From an uncultured bacterium (GTDB taxonomy: Bacteria > Patescibacteriota > Microgenomatia > UBA1400 > PJMF01), in assembly GCA_903959355.1 (NCBI GenBank), contig CAJBWJ010000032.1, positions 1 to 51,838 of the forward strand: DNA of 51,838 nucleotides, in the 5' to 3' direction. The position numbers and the translations under genes were made by a program. Of this stretch, positions 33,658 to 41,703 are shown one piece after another; the first letter of the stretch is position 1; every line of letters begins with the position of its first letter. The notes beneath the pieces are model-generated. The model was given only the letters and a program-made list of their open reading frames with translations. It ran no database searches and was not told the origin of the DNA.

Positions 33658-35610
33658 ATGCCAAGTCAGAACTTACCAAAACCAAATCTACCTGGTCAAA
33701 CGAATCAAATTCCTGTTTTAAATTCAAATCCAGGAGTGACTTTGGTTCCAAATGCAGCTCCAGCAGCATCTTCGGCAACAGCCTCACTAGCTTCTCAGAC
33801 TGTTTTTAATCAAAAACCAAATCAAATTCGTCAGGCTCAAATTATTCCTGGCGGCTTATCTAGAGAAAATCCGGGTGGAACGCCTCCAAATATGAGAGTA
33901 GAGGCTCCTCCTTCATCATCAATTCAAAATGATCTAAAAAAACCAGAGCCTCCAGCACAGTCTTTACCAAATAGACCTATGGGACCTCTTGGACAAATGT
34001 CAATTAAAAATGATTTTTCTCAAGTTGCTGATAAAGCTCAGGTCGCATCTCCAGTCACTCAAGGTACAGTTGTTCAGGCTTCTCCAGTTGAAATTGCAAA
34101 AGATATGACAAAACCTGAAACTGAAACTAAAAGTTCAGCTCCACAAATTTCTCCAGCAATCAGTCAAGCTCCATCTAATGAGACAAAGCCAACTCAACCA
34201 GAAAAAAAAAGTTTCAATCCTTTAACAAAACTTAAACAATTGCCAAAGCCAGCTCTAATTGGCGGAGCTGTTTTGATTTTAATTTTACTTGGCTTATTAA
34301 TCTTTAGTTTATTCAAACCAAAAACTTCATCCTCAAAACCAAGCACAAAAACTACAACTGGCAGCACTTCTACAAATACAAACAACACTTCAACTAGTGA
34401 TAGCAATACTGCTCAAATAACAACTTTGACCTATTGGGGTTTATGGGAAGACAGTCAGATCTTAAAGGAAGTAATCGCTGGTTTTGAAAGCAAAAATCCA
34501 ACAATTAAAATCGATTATCGCAAGCAATCTCATCGTGATTATAGAGAAAGATTACAGCAAGCAATTGCTTCTGGTAATGGTCCAGATATTTTTCGTTACC
34601 ATGTGGCTTGGGTGCAAATGCTGAGCGCTGAGCTTTCTGCTATGCCTTCTACTGTCATGACTGCTACTGAGTATAAGCAAGTTTTTTATCCAACAGCCTA
34701 CAATAATTTGCAAGTTGGTGGAAATATTGTTGGTATTCCGCTTATGTACGATGGTTTAGCTCTTTTTTATAACAAAGAAATGTTAAAAACAGCCAATATT
34801 GATGTGCCAACTACTTGGGCTGAGTTGCGTACAGCAGCTAATAAGTTAACTGTGCCAGCTAATGTTTCTGAAAGACAAAACGGCAATATAACCAGAGCTG
34901 GATTAGCAATTGGTAATGCCGGCAATGTGGATCATTTTTCAGACATTTTAGCTTTACTCATTATTCAAAATGGTGGCAATCCTGCTGAGGCTGGTAGTCA
35001 ATATGTTAAAGATGCTATTACTTTCTATACAAATTTCATCAAGCAAGACAAGATCTGGTCAGACCGCCTGGCTAATTCCACCACCGCTTTTGCTAAAGGT
35101 GACGTGGCAATGATTTTTGCTCCATCATGGAGAGTTCACGATATTAAAAATCTAAATCCAAACTTGGACTTTGCTGTAGCTAGATTGCCTCAATTAGATA
35201 TTCAAAAACCAGCAGCATGGGCAACTTTTTGGGCTGAAGGTGTAAACACTAAAAGTAAAAATAAAGACGCAGCGTGGTCTTTCTTAAAATATTTATCAAC
35301 TCCTGAAGTGTTACGAAAATTTTATAACGATGCTAGCCAATATCGAGCTTTTGGTGAAATTTATCCTCGTACTGATATGGTCGAAGAATTAAAGAGTAAT
35401 GAATTAGTTGGTGCTTATTTAGCTGATGCACCAATTGCCAAATCTTGGTATATGTCCAGCTTCACTCATGACAATGGTTTGAACGATCAAATCATTAAAT
35501 ATTATGAAGATGCCATCAATGCTGTTTTATCTAGTACTGACACGGAAAAAGCTTTAGAAACGGCAGTTTCTGGAGTAAATAGCGTACTGACAAAATATAG
35601 TTCTAAATAA
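33658..35610 (+). CDS. Membrane-anchored solute-binding protein, family 1
   Basis: 650 residues. The first 195 are Pro/Gln/Ser-rich and lie in the cytoplasm if the single membrane helix at about 198-220 (LIGGAVLILILLGLLIFSLF) is an anchor. A Ser/Thr-rich linker follows, and residues 255-650 are a type 1 extracellular sugar-binding protein: LTYWGLWEDSQILKEVIAGF, NGPDIFRYHVAWV, GIPLMYDGLALFYNKEML and FAKGDVAMIFAPSW. Such proteins usually are lipoproteins delivering substrates to an ABC permease; here there is no lipobox and no permease or ATPase in the window. The cytoplasmic extension is unusual. It overlaps the convergent yvcK by 8 bases. Confidence 0.88.
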   Translation: MPSQNLPKPNLPGQTNQIPVLNSNPGVTLVPNAAPAASSATASLASQTVFNQKPNQIRQAQIIPGGLSRENPGGTPPNMRVEAPPSSSIQNDLKKPEPPAQSLPNRPMGPLGQMSIKNDFSQVADKAQVASPVTQGTVVQASPVEIAKDMTKPETETKSSAPQISPAISQAPSNETKPTQPEKKSFNPLTKLKQLPKPALIGGAVLILILLGLLIFSLFKPKTSSSKPSTKTTTGSTSTNTNNTSTSDSNTAQITTLTYWGLWEDSQILKEVIAGFESKNPTIKIDYRKQSHRDYRERLQQAIASGNGPDIFRYHVAWVQMLSAELSAMPSTVMTATEYKQVFYPTAYNNLQVGGNIVGIPLMYDGLALFYNKEMLKTANIDVPTTWAELRTAANKLTVPANVSERQNGNITRAGLAIGNAGNVDHFSDILALLIIQNGGNPAEAGSQYVKDAITFYTNFIKQDKIWSDRLANSTTAFAKGDVAMIFAPSWRVHDIKNLNPNLDFAVARLPQLDIQKPAAWATFWAEGVNTKSKNKDAAWSFLKYLSTPEVLRKFYNDASQYRAFGEIYPRTDMVEELKSNELVGAYLADAPIAKSWYMSSFTHDNGLNDQIIKYYEDAINAVLSSTDTEKALETAVSGVNSVLTKYSSK

Positions 35611-36592
35611 GCTTAAGTAAATTTTCAGCCAATTTTTGTTTATGGTGACGAATGAGACTTCTTGAAAGAGAATCATTCTTTTCTGCCTTAACGATAGCTG
35701 TTGAAAGCAAATCTTCTCTAATTATTTTTACGTCATCTTCGTCATTTCCTAAGTCATCAATAATTGGAAAATCATTGGCTAATTCGTAAAGTTTTTTAAT
35801 TTCTTCTGGAACTGGACTACTATTAATGAGAACAAAATCAATTTTTCTTTGACAATATTTTTGAACTTCTAGGAGATGATCTTTGGCTGTCATTTGATGA
35901 GTTTGAGAGAAATGGGTCATTAGATTTTCTATATAAACCATTTTGCCGCCTCTATTTTTGTTTTCTTGTAATGCCTCAACGAAGCCACTGGCTAGAGTGT
36001 TTGGCAAAAGACTGGCATAAAGATCGCCTGGGCCAAAAACAATTAGATCGGCTTCAACAATTGCTTGGTAGGATTTGTCATAAATTTTGGCAACTTTGTC
36101 TAGGGAAATATTTTCTATTTTTTTGCCACCGAGATTTGGATCATCTAGATTTTTTTCTCCAACCATTCTGGTGTCATCAGTATAAGTAATGACTAGATTA
36201 GCGCTATCTTCACTAATTGGCAAAACTTTACCGCTAATGCGGAAAATTTTGGAAGCGATTTCAACTGCTTTGCCAGCTGAGCCAGTCATACTCTCTAGAG
36301 AAGTTAGAATTAGATTGCCCAAATTATGACCCTGTAGACTTGAGTTTTTGTCAAAGCGATAGAGAAGTAACTGACGAATTTCTTTTTCGTTTTCTCCTTT
36401 AGCTAAGGCAGTAATGCATTGTCTGAGATCGCCGACTGGTAAGAAACCAAATTCATCTCTCAATCGACCAGTGGAGCCTCCATTGTCAGAGACTGCGATA
36501 ACGGCACTTAAATCAATGCCTTCATGGTTCTTCAATCCAGATAGAACTACTGCGCTGCCAGTACCACCACCGATGACGACGATTTTTTTCAT
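35603..36592 (-). CDS. yvcK: YvcK/CofD-like gluconeogenesis factor
   Basis: 329 residues. The nucleotide-binding start IVVIGGGTGSAVVLSGLK, then VSDNGGSTGRLRDEFG and PVGDLRQCITALA, are the family signatures; LIVFGPGDLYASLLPNTL and YIENLMT complete it. In Bacillus and Mycobacteria YvcK binds UDP-sugars and helps coordinate cell-wall synthesis, so it is a plausible partner of the wall genes around it. The related CofD transfers lactyl phosphate to make F420, but CofD differs in its substrate motifs, and no F420 genes are here. TACAAT ends 7 bases before the ATG. Confidence 0.93.
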   Translation of the reverse strand: MKKIVVIGGGTGSAVVLSGLKNHEGIDLSAVIAVSDNGGSTGRLRDEFGFLPVGDLRQCITALAKGENEKEIRQLLLYRFDKNSSLQGHNLGNLILTSLESMTGSAGKAVEIASKIFRISGKVLPISEDSANLVITYTDDTRMVGEKNLDDPNLGGKKIENISLDKVAKIYDKSYQAIVEADLIVFGPGDLYASLLPNTLASGFVEALQENKNRGGKMVYIENLMTHFSQTHQMTAKDHLLEVQKYCQRKIDFVLINSSPVPEEIKKLYELANDFPIIDDLGNDEDDVKIIREDLLSTAIVKAEKNDSLSRSLIRHHKQKLAENLLKLI

Positions 36593-36599
36593 AGGACTG

Positions 36600-36605
36600 A
36601 TTGTA
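36600..36605 (-). promoter_or_regulatory. -10 element of yvcK, leaderless
   Basis: TACAAT ends 7 bases before ATG 36592; TTTAAC lies 17 bases upstream as a weak -35. Confidence 0.5.
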
Positions 36606-36651
36606 CTTCAAAGTAAGCACATGTTAAACTTGGATTCTAAGACATTTCAAT

Positions 36652-37131
36652 ATGAATCAAGATCTAGACAGTTTTTTGGCAGAAAGAATTAAGTTAAAAA
36701 AGACATTAACTTTAGTGACTGGAGTCTTTGATTTGCTTCATGAAGAGCATCATAATTTTTTGACAAAAGCCAAAGAATCAGGCGATCTATTGCTTGTTGG
36801 AATAGAATCGGATGAAAGAGTTAGGCAAATGAAGGGTAAAGATCGTCCCATCAATAATCAAAATCATCGTTTAGAAAATTTACTCAAGTGGGATATTGCT
36901 GACTGTATTTTTATATTACCAGAAAAATTTTCTAAACCAGATGACCATCGCCAATTAATTGATAAAATTAGGCCAGATTTTATGGCTGTTTCTTCACATA
37001 GTTCTTTTGTTAGTGAAAAAAAATTAATTCTTAAAGAATTTGGTGCTAAACTAATTGTTGTGCATGATTTTAATCCTGAGTTTTCTTCTAGCAAAATAAT
37101 AGAAAATTTAAAAAAGAAAGGTTGCTCATGA
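36652..37131 (+). CDS. Cytidylyltransferase-like nucleotidyltransferase
   Basis: 159 residues, the whole domain. LVTGVFDLLHEEHHNFLTKAK matches the opening of the glycerol-3-phosphate cytidylyltransferase/RfaE-C family (GvFDllHpGHv..L), and LLLVGIESDERVRQMKGKDRPI matches the second conserved segment. The Gly of HxGH is replaced (H-E-E-H), and the closing ISST motif reads SSSKII. It would join NTP to a phosphorylated alcohol or sugar, giving a CDP- or ADP-activated compound. The substrate is not readable. The stop TGA overlaps the next ATG by 4 bases (ATGA), so the two are translationally coupled. Confidence 0.82.
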   Translation: MNQDLDSFLAERIKLKKTLTLVTGVFDLLHEEHHNFLTKAKESGDLLLVGIESDERVRQMKGKDRPINNQNHRLENLLKWDIADCIFILPEKFSKPDDHRQLIDKIRPDFMAVSSHSSFVSEKKLILKEFGAKLIVVHDFNPEFSSSKIIENLKKKGCS

Positions 37132-37472
37132 AAAAAGCGATCATAATGTTTTTAGTAATGGTAGTCGTGGTCGGCGGCGGAGCTTTTCTTTGGATTCAAA
37201 ATGCCAAGAAAACGGGAGTAAAGAATCCAACTCCAACAACAAACACCAAAAGCATCAGTAATCCAAGTGCTACAGAAAAATCTGGCACTACCACTAAGGT
37301 TGGTAAAATAACTGCCAGTGCTGGTAAGTTTTATTTACAAGAAGCTGGTCAGACTCCAAAAGAAATTGATAGTTATGTGGTTGATTTGGGAGAGTATGCT
37401 GACAAGACTGTAACCGTAAGTGGTCAATACAGTGGCGACACTCTTTTTGTCGGTAGTGTTGTAGTGAAATAA
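37128..37472 (+). CDS. Small membrane-anchored or secreted protein, unknown
   Basis: 114 residues. MKKAIIMFLVMVVVVGGGAFLW is a signal anchor; a Thr/Lys/Asn-rich linker follows, and the last 55 residues form a beta-rich domain (KITASAGKFYLQEAG ... KTVTVSGQYSGDTLFVGSVVV) that could be a small OB fold. The frame is open from TTG 37122, but ATG 37128 has GAAAGG 6 bases upstream and forms the ATGA overlap with the preceding gene, so I chose it. radA follows after 3 bases. Its function is not known; the three genes look like one operon. Confidence 0.78.
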   Translation: MKKAIIMFLVMVVVVGGGAFLWIQNAKKTGVKNPTPTTNTKSISNPSATEKSGTTTKVGKITASAGKFYLQEAGQTPKEIDSYVVDLGEYADKTVTVSGQYSGDTLFVGSVVVK

Positions 37473-37475
37473 ATC

Positions 37476-38933
37476 ATGGCCAAAATTAAATCTCTTTTTC
37501 GTTGCCAAAACTGCGCAGCTACTTTTCCCAAATGGATGGGGCAGTGTGGCGAGTGCGGTAGCTGGAACACGCTCGTAGAAGAAATTTCGGAGGCGCCAGA
37601 TGTTAATCGTAGATCTCAGGTTAAAAATACATTAAGCGATGATGATATTGCGAAAAAAAGAGTAGTTTTCTCTCAAGTGCAACGTTCTAGTGGCTCAAAA
37701 CAGCGTTTTTCTACCAGTATTGGAGAAATGGATCGCGTATTGGGTGGCGGTTTGGTTGCTGGCATGGTAGTTTTATTAGGTGGTGAACCAGGAATTGGTA
37801 AATCTACTTTATTGACCCAGATGATTCTGCAAATTTTGCGTTTACGCAAAGACGCAGTCAAAACAGTAAAGCCATTAAAGATATTTTATGTTGCAGGTGA
37901 AGAAAGCCCAGGTCAAATATCTCTTAGAATAGATCGATTTCTAGATAATGAACAAAATTCTTATTCTAGAGAAGAGATTGGGGAAAGCCTGATTTTCATA
38001 ACAACAACCGATGTCGACGAGCTCAATGTCTTGATTAGAAAAGATAAACCAGACCTTCTAATCGTTGATAGTATTCAGTCTTTATCGACTAGTTTCTTGA
38101 CTGGAGCGAGTGGAAGTGTCGGCCAAATCAGAGAAGTCGCTGACCGCATTATTAATGTCGTTAAATCTTTGGGTATTCCTACTTTTCTCATTGGTCATAT
38201 TACTAAAGATGGAGTGATTGCTGGACCAAAAGTCTTTGAACACATGGTTGATACAGTATTGTTATTAGAGGGCGAAAGATCAGACCAATTACGCATGTTA
38301 AGATCTCTTAAAAATCGTTTCGGTGCCACTGATGAAGTAGGGCTTTTTCAGAGTGATGACTACGGTCTTCGAGAAATCAGTAATCCTAGTGAACTGTTTT
38401 TAGAAAACACCAATCAGTTGGTGACTGGTGCTGCCACGGTTTGTTTGATGGAGGGTACCCGTCCTTTATTGGCAGAAGTGCAAGCTTTAGTAGTTAAGTC
38501 ACAATTAGCCATGCCGCGTAGAGTTGGTAGAGGAGTGGATTTGGCTCGCATTCAAGTTTTGTCAGCAGTCTTGCAGAAGCATGCTAGCCTTCCCTTGGCT
38601 TTTTATGATATTTTCTTGAGTGTGGCTGGTGGATTTCGCATCAAAGAAGCCAGTGTAGATTTGGGTTTGGCGGTCTCTATAGCCAGCTCATTAACGGGTA
38701 AAAAAATACCTCAAAGTACGGTTTTCATCGGAGAGATAGGATTGCTTGGGGAGATCAGAAAAACACCATATTTTGAAAGAAGAGCCAAGGAGGCCCGAAG
38801 ACTTGGTTTCTCAAAAATCATTTCACGAGAAACTCACTCAAACATTAGAGAACTTCTAAAAGATTTAGGATTACTTTCCAAACAAGAAATTAGACGAGAA
38901 ACTAAACCGGAAATTGAAAACGAAGAATTTTAA
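37476..38933 (+). CDS. radA: DNA repair protein RadA
   Basis: 485 residues. A four-Cys zinc finger (FRCQNCAATFPKWMGQCGECGSWNT) opens the protein, then the RecA-like core with Walker A GGEPGIGKSTL (about 103) and LLIVDSIQSL as Walker B. LKNRFGATDEVGLF is the KNRFG motif special to RadA. The C-terminal third is the Lon-like domain (VDLGLAVSIASSLTGKKIP, FIGEIGLLGEIR). RadA promotes branch migration during homologous recombination. All motifs are intact. It ends 2 bases before the convergent VirD4-like gene. Confidence 0.97.
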   Translation: MAKIKSLFRCQNCAATFPKWMGQCGECGSWNTLVEEISEAPDVNRRSQVKNTLSDDDIAKKRVVFSQVQRSSGSKQRFSTSIGEMDRVLGGGLVAGMVVLLGGEPGIGKSTLLTQMILQILRLRKDAVKTVKPLKIFYVAGEESPGQISLRIDRFLDNEQNSYSREEIGESLIFITTTDVDELNVLIRKDKPDLLIVDSIQSLSTSFLTGASGSVGQIREVADRIINVVKSLGIPTFLIGHITKDGVIAGPKVFEHMVDTVLLLEGERSDQLRMLRSLKNRFGATDEVGLFQSDDYGLREISNPSELFLENTNQLVTGAATVCLMEGTRPLLAEVQALVVKSQLAMPRRVGRGVDLARIQVLSAVLQKHASLPLAFYDIFLSVAGGFRIKEASVDLGLAVSIASSLTGKKIPQSTVFIGEIGLLGEIRKTPYFERRAKEARRLGFSKIISRETHSNIRELLKDLGLLSKQEIRRETKPEIENEEF

Positions 38934-38935
38934 TT

Positions 38936-41080
38936 TTAAAGATTTCTCTTTTTAGCGTATCTTTCACGACTGTTGCGAACAACTTTTTCTCTGTTTTGAT
39001 TGCTGCTTTTGGCGAGAGGCAGAGTATAGGCAGGGAAAGGACGGCTCAGCACGTTGTCGATAGAGATTTTATTGATGATCTGATGTTTATCCAAGTTGAC
39101 TAGGTCATCTTGAGTGTAGATTCCGCCATATTCTGCTTGGAAATAAGTGGCATCGCCAGCACCCATGACAAAACTAATAATGTTGCCACAGTTGCCAAAG
39201 ATAGCATTACGCACTTCTTCAGGAATTTGGTCAATGTATTGATTAGCGAGAGTTAGATTAAGATGATATTTACGAGCTTCAGAGAGAATTTTGATAAATG
39301 CATCAGTAGCAAAATTTTGAAATTCATCGACATATAAATAAAAGTCAGGACGCTTTTCTTCTGGAACATTAACTCTAGCCATGGCTGCTAATTGAATTTT
39401 GGTAATCATCATGGCTCCAAGCAGAGTGGCATTGTCTTCGCCGAGGCGGCCCTGAGATAGATTGACTAGTAATATTTTGCCCTGTGCCATTAACTCCTCA
39501 ATACTAAAAGAAGATTGATTGGTATTGACGACATTACGTACGATTGGGGATGAAACAAATTGACCAACTTTATTAAGAATAGAGGCAATGGATTCATTGC
39601 GTTGACGCTCTTGCATCTTATTATATTCATTAACCCAGAAGTTTTTTAAGATCGGATCATCAAGCTTTTCGACAATTTCGTCGCGGAATTTCTTATTGGT
39701 TAATAGATCTAACACATCTGACAATTTAGCTTCTTTGCTTTTGAGTAGAGTAAGCAAACAGTTGCGCAAAATATATTCAAGTCTTGGGCCCCAAGAATAA
39801 CTATAGAGTTTTTGGAAAACCGAGATAATACCGGAAGCGATTAGTTCACGATGAATAACATTCTCACCCTCGAATAAATTAATCTGTACAGTTCGATCCT
39901 GATCTGAAGGATCGAAATAAATTACATCATTAATGCGATGCTTTGGAATGAAATCCAATAAAGTTTCCACCAAGTCTCCATGTGGATCGATGACACAAAT
40001 ACCTTCATTGTGTTTGAGGTCATTGATGACCATATTTGCCAAGAGAGTGGACTTACCGGTGCCAGTTTTACCAATTACATAAACATGGCGGCGACGATCG
40101 TTTCTTAATAATCCATATTTAGTACTGCGGTTTTTATAAACAGTTTCAGCCAAGACATTGATTTCATTTTTAATTTCATCTGGAGTATCTTGATTAACGA
40201 CGGGCAATCTCTCTGGAGCTTCACCAAGAATCTTTTTACCCCAAGAAATATTGTGGATATTACCTAGTTTTTGACTTGGTAAGTGGAATAAGGTGGCGGT
40301 TTCATCAAGACTGAGACTTAATAAAGGAGAAGCACGGAAACTTCTTTTATTCATTCTGTTGAGAAAAATTCTCTTAAAAACATATCTATTTCTTAGACGA
40401 AGAGAGTTGCTTTCACTTTGACTAATGGCCTGGTAGGCAGCGTAGATATTTTCCATGAGCAACTTACTTTTTTTGCGATTATCGGTCGAAACAGCAATTT
40501 TAAAAGCAGTGTTGATTGTTCTTTTGTCTATTTTTTCTTGAATGAGGCTTTTTTGAGAGTGAGTTTCTAGTTTTTCAGATGAAATGCCATGATTTTTCGG
40601 CCAGAAGTCACTTTCATTATCTAAGACCATCTGAATAAGAATAGTGTCTTGACCATCATTTTTGGACAGAGTCGACATCAGGGTAGAAAGAGGATCGATG
40701 TCTTTGAATTCTTGATAAGTTTTAAGTGGCAGATAGCTGTGATTCTTGAGTTTTAAACTGGCCAGGCGAATAGCTTTTTTTGGTTCAAAAAAGAACTCAA
40801 CTGGATCAAATGATAGTTCAGAAATGACCGCTTCTGGATAGCTGGCATGAATGGCACCCTTAAAGTATTCAAGGATGCGCATTGGCACGTGAGCCAAGAA
40901 ATGAATGGTTTGCTCTCGCACCATGATTTCAAAACTTAGGCTTTCGTCTTGGCCGATTAGTTTGTAAAAAAGGTTGTTTTTCAGTTTTGGCAGAGTAGAG
41001 AAAAGCTGCACCGCAGTTTCCTCTGTTTCTTCGCTGTCTTTGCTAGTTCTGATCTCAAGTAGAATGTGGTTTTTTAGCAC
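38936..41080 (-). CDS. VirD4/TraD-like coupling ATPase (T4SS)
   Basis: 714 residues from GTG 41080. A soluble N-terminal part of about 300 residues is followed by Walker A VYVIGKTGTGKSTL (about 335-348), CVIDPHGDLVETLLDF, then Walker B FYLYVDEFQNFATDAF (about 575) and LANQYIDQIPEEVRNAIFGN, the pattern of TraG/TraD C-terminal domains. It lacks the usual N-terminal membrane helices. VirD4-type proteins bring substrates to the channel. It lies some 8 kb from the rest of the T4SS genes. The frame is open to 41125, but TATACT ends 6 bases before GTG 41080 and the longer version would begin upstream of transcription. Confidence 0.88.
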   Translation of the reverse strand: MLKNHILLEIRTSKDSEETEETAVQLFSTLPKLKNNLFYKLIGQDESLSFEIMVREQTIHFLAHVPMRILEYFKGAIHASYPEAVISELSFDPVEFFFEPKKAIRLASLKLKNHSYLPLKTYQEFKDIDPLSTLMSTLSKNDGQDTILIQMVLDNESDFWPKNHGISSEKLETHSQKSLIQEKIDKRTINTAFKIAVSTDNRKKSKLLMENIYAAYQAISQSESNSLRLRNRYVFKRIFLNRMNKRSFRASPLLSLSLDETATLFHLPSQKLGNIHNISWGKKILGEAPERLPVVNQDTPDEIKNEINVLAETVYKNRSTKYGLLRNDRRRHVYVIGKTGTGKSTLLANMVINDLKHNEGICVIDPHGDLVETLLDFIPKHRINDVIYFDPSDQDRTVQINLFEGENVIHRELIASGIISVFQKLYSYSWGPRLEYILRNCLLTLLKSKEAKLSDVLDLLTNKKFRDEIVEKLDDPILKNFWVNEYNKMQERQRNESIASILNKVGQFVSSPIVRNVVNTNQSSFSIEELMAQGKILLVNLSQGRLGEDNATLLGAMMITKIQLAAMARVNVPEEKRPDFYLYVDEFQNFATDAFIKILSEARKYHLNLTLANQYIDQIPEEVRNAIFGNCGNIISFVMGAGDATYFQAEYGGIYTQDDLVNLDKHQIINKISIDNVLSRPFPAYTLPLAKSSNQNREKVVRNSRERYAKKRNL

Positions 41081-41086
41081 GCCTAT

Positions 41087-41092
41087 AGTATA
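41087..41092 (-). promoter_or_regulatory. -10 element of the VirD4-like gene, leaderless
   Basis: TATACT ends 6 bases before GTG 41080. This selects the shorter protein. No clear -35. Confidence 0.45.
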
Positions 41093-41279
41093 GCAAATTG
41101 ATGATAAAGATGACACGCTGCTCACTATTTGAGAAGTTATGCTACTTTTTACACAAAAAAAGAACTTTTACAATTTTATGTGCAAAACTAGGTGAAACTC
41201 TTCAATAAATTGCTTTTTTATAAAAATATAGGACATCATATAAAATGAAGAATAAAAGTTATAGGACTAGGATTGATTA

Positions 41280-41307
41280 TTGAAAAAATTATACAACGGA
41301 ATATAAT
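41280..41307 (+). promoter_or_regulatory. Plus-strand promoter of a candidate ncRNA
   Basis: TTGAAA (41280-41285), 16-base spacer, perfect TATAAT (41302-41307). One of the best sigma-70 promoters here; it does not precede an ORF. Confidence 0.6.
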
Positions 41308-41395
41308 AACTGACAGTTCTTTAAAGCAAGATTTTCGTTAGGGGAGGTGACCTTTTCAGCTTTTTCTCAGGAAAAAATGAAAGAATCTTAAATAG

Positions 41396-41464
41396 ACAAA
41401 TAAAAAAATCCATCCCGTTTAAGACTTGTTCTTAAGGCAGTCAAGAACCTAAACAAGATGGATT
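41396..41464 (-). terminator. Intrinsic terminator on the minus strand
   Basis: Stem: AATCCATC (41407-41414) with GATGGATT (41457-41464), then GTTTA with TAAAC, then GTTCTT with AAGAAC around a 9-base loop. On the minus strand it is followed at once by a run of T. On the plus strand there is no T run, so it is directional. Confidence 0.65.
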
Positions 41465-41569
41465 ATAGCGAACATTATTACCGCTGATGAATCACGAATA
41501 ACAATGTAGCTTGTTTTAGTTACCTTCACAGATAACTTATTGTTTATAGGTTATCATCCACTCCTCTAA
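41397..41569 (-). ncRNA. Candidate antisense small RNA (about 170 nt)
   Basis: Starts near 41569 after a good promoter and ends at a strong terminator near 41397. The RNA could fold as a three-way junction: GATGA pairs with TCATC, TAAC with GTTA, and GGTAAC with GTTATT. An AGCG/CGCT hairpin and the terminator follow. The length resembles 6S-type RNAs, but no 6S bubble is obvious. It lies entirely inside the plus-strand transcript. Confidence 0.4.
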
Positions 41570-41575
41570 TAGTAA

Positions 41576-41605
41576 ATTATATTTAAGTGATATTTTTTGT
41601 ATCAA
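41576..41605 (-). promoter_or_regulatory. Minus-strand promoter of the antisense RNA
   Basis: TTGATA (41600-41605), 18-base spacer, perfect TATAAT (41576-41581). AGAGGAG lies just downstream, ahead of a six-codon frame only (MITYKQ). Confidence 0.55.
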
Positions 41606-41612
41606 ATTGTAT

Positions 41613-41690
41613 AAGAATCTTCTGCGGAAGCTCGGTAGTTGGGCAGGCAACCGAGCTTCCGCAGAGGGTTCTTTATTTCTCTTTTTTCTT
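41613..41690 (+). terminator. Large GC-rich hairpin terminator on the plus strand
   Basis: A perfect 16-bp stem (41621-41636 with 41650-41665) around a 13-base loop, extended by AAGAA (41613-41617) with TTCTT (41669-41673). A T-rich tail runs to 41690. It is far more GC-rich than its surroundings. The tail contains the -10 of the following gene. Confidence 0.7.
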
Positions 41691-41691
41691 A

Positions 41692-41697
41692 TATAAT
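41692..41697 (+). promoter_or_regulatory. -10 element of the lipoprotein gene, leaderless
   Basis: TATAAT ends 6 bases before ATG 41704. It directly follows the terminator tail. Confidence 0.5.
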
Positions 41698-41703
41698 TTT
41701 ATT

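Larger units (their letters stand above)
41314..41690 (+). ncRNA. Candidate long ncRNA (about 375 nt)
   Basis: Expected to start near 41314 and end at the terminator at 41690. It contains GGAGGTGA (41344-41351), a perfect match to the 16S rRNA tail complement, with no start codon in the next 20 bases. A hairpin follows (TTTTTC, loop, GAAAAA, flanked by CTTT and AAAG; about 41352-41393), then the antisense region, then a large terminator hairpin. It could instead be a regulatory leader read through into the lipoprotein gene at 41704. I do not recognise the RNA class. Confidence 0.4.
41081..41703. other. 623-base gene-free stretch with structured RNAs
   Basis: 41093-41279 is AT-rich with nothing I can assign. 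41280-41690 has a strong promoter and terminator on the plus strand, and inside it a strong promoter and terminator on the minus strand (separate entries). 41692-41697 is the -10 of the next gene. I see no tRNA, tmRNA, RNase P, SRP or CRISPR signature. Confidence 0.6.

Noticed and set aside
41620..41666. Integron attC-like site
   Set aside because: The loop contains GTTGGGC, which fits GTTRRRY, but the partner RYYYAAC does not fit, and no integrase or cassettes are present.
41314..41690. tmRNA, RNase P RNA or SRP RNA
   Set aside because: No tRNA-like end or T-loop, no P4 core sequence, and no GGAAG-type SRP apical loop.
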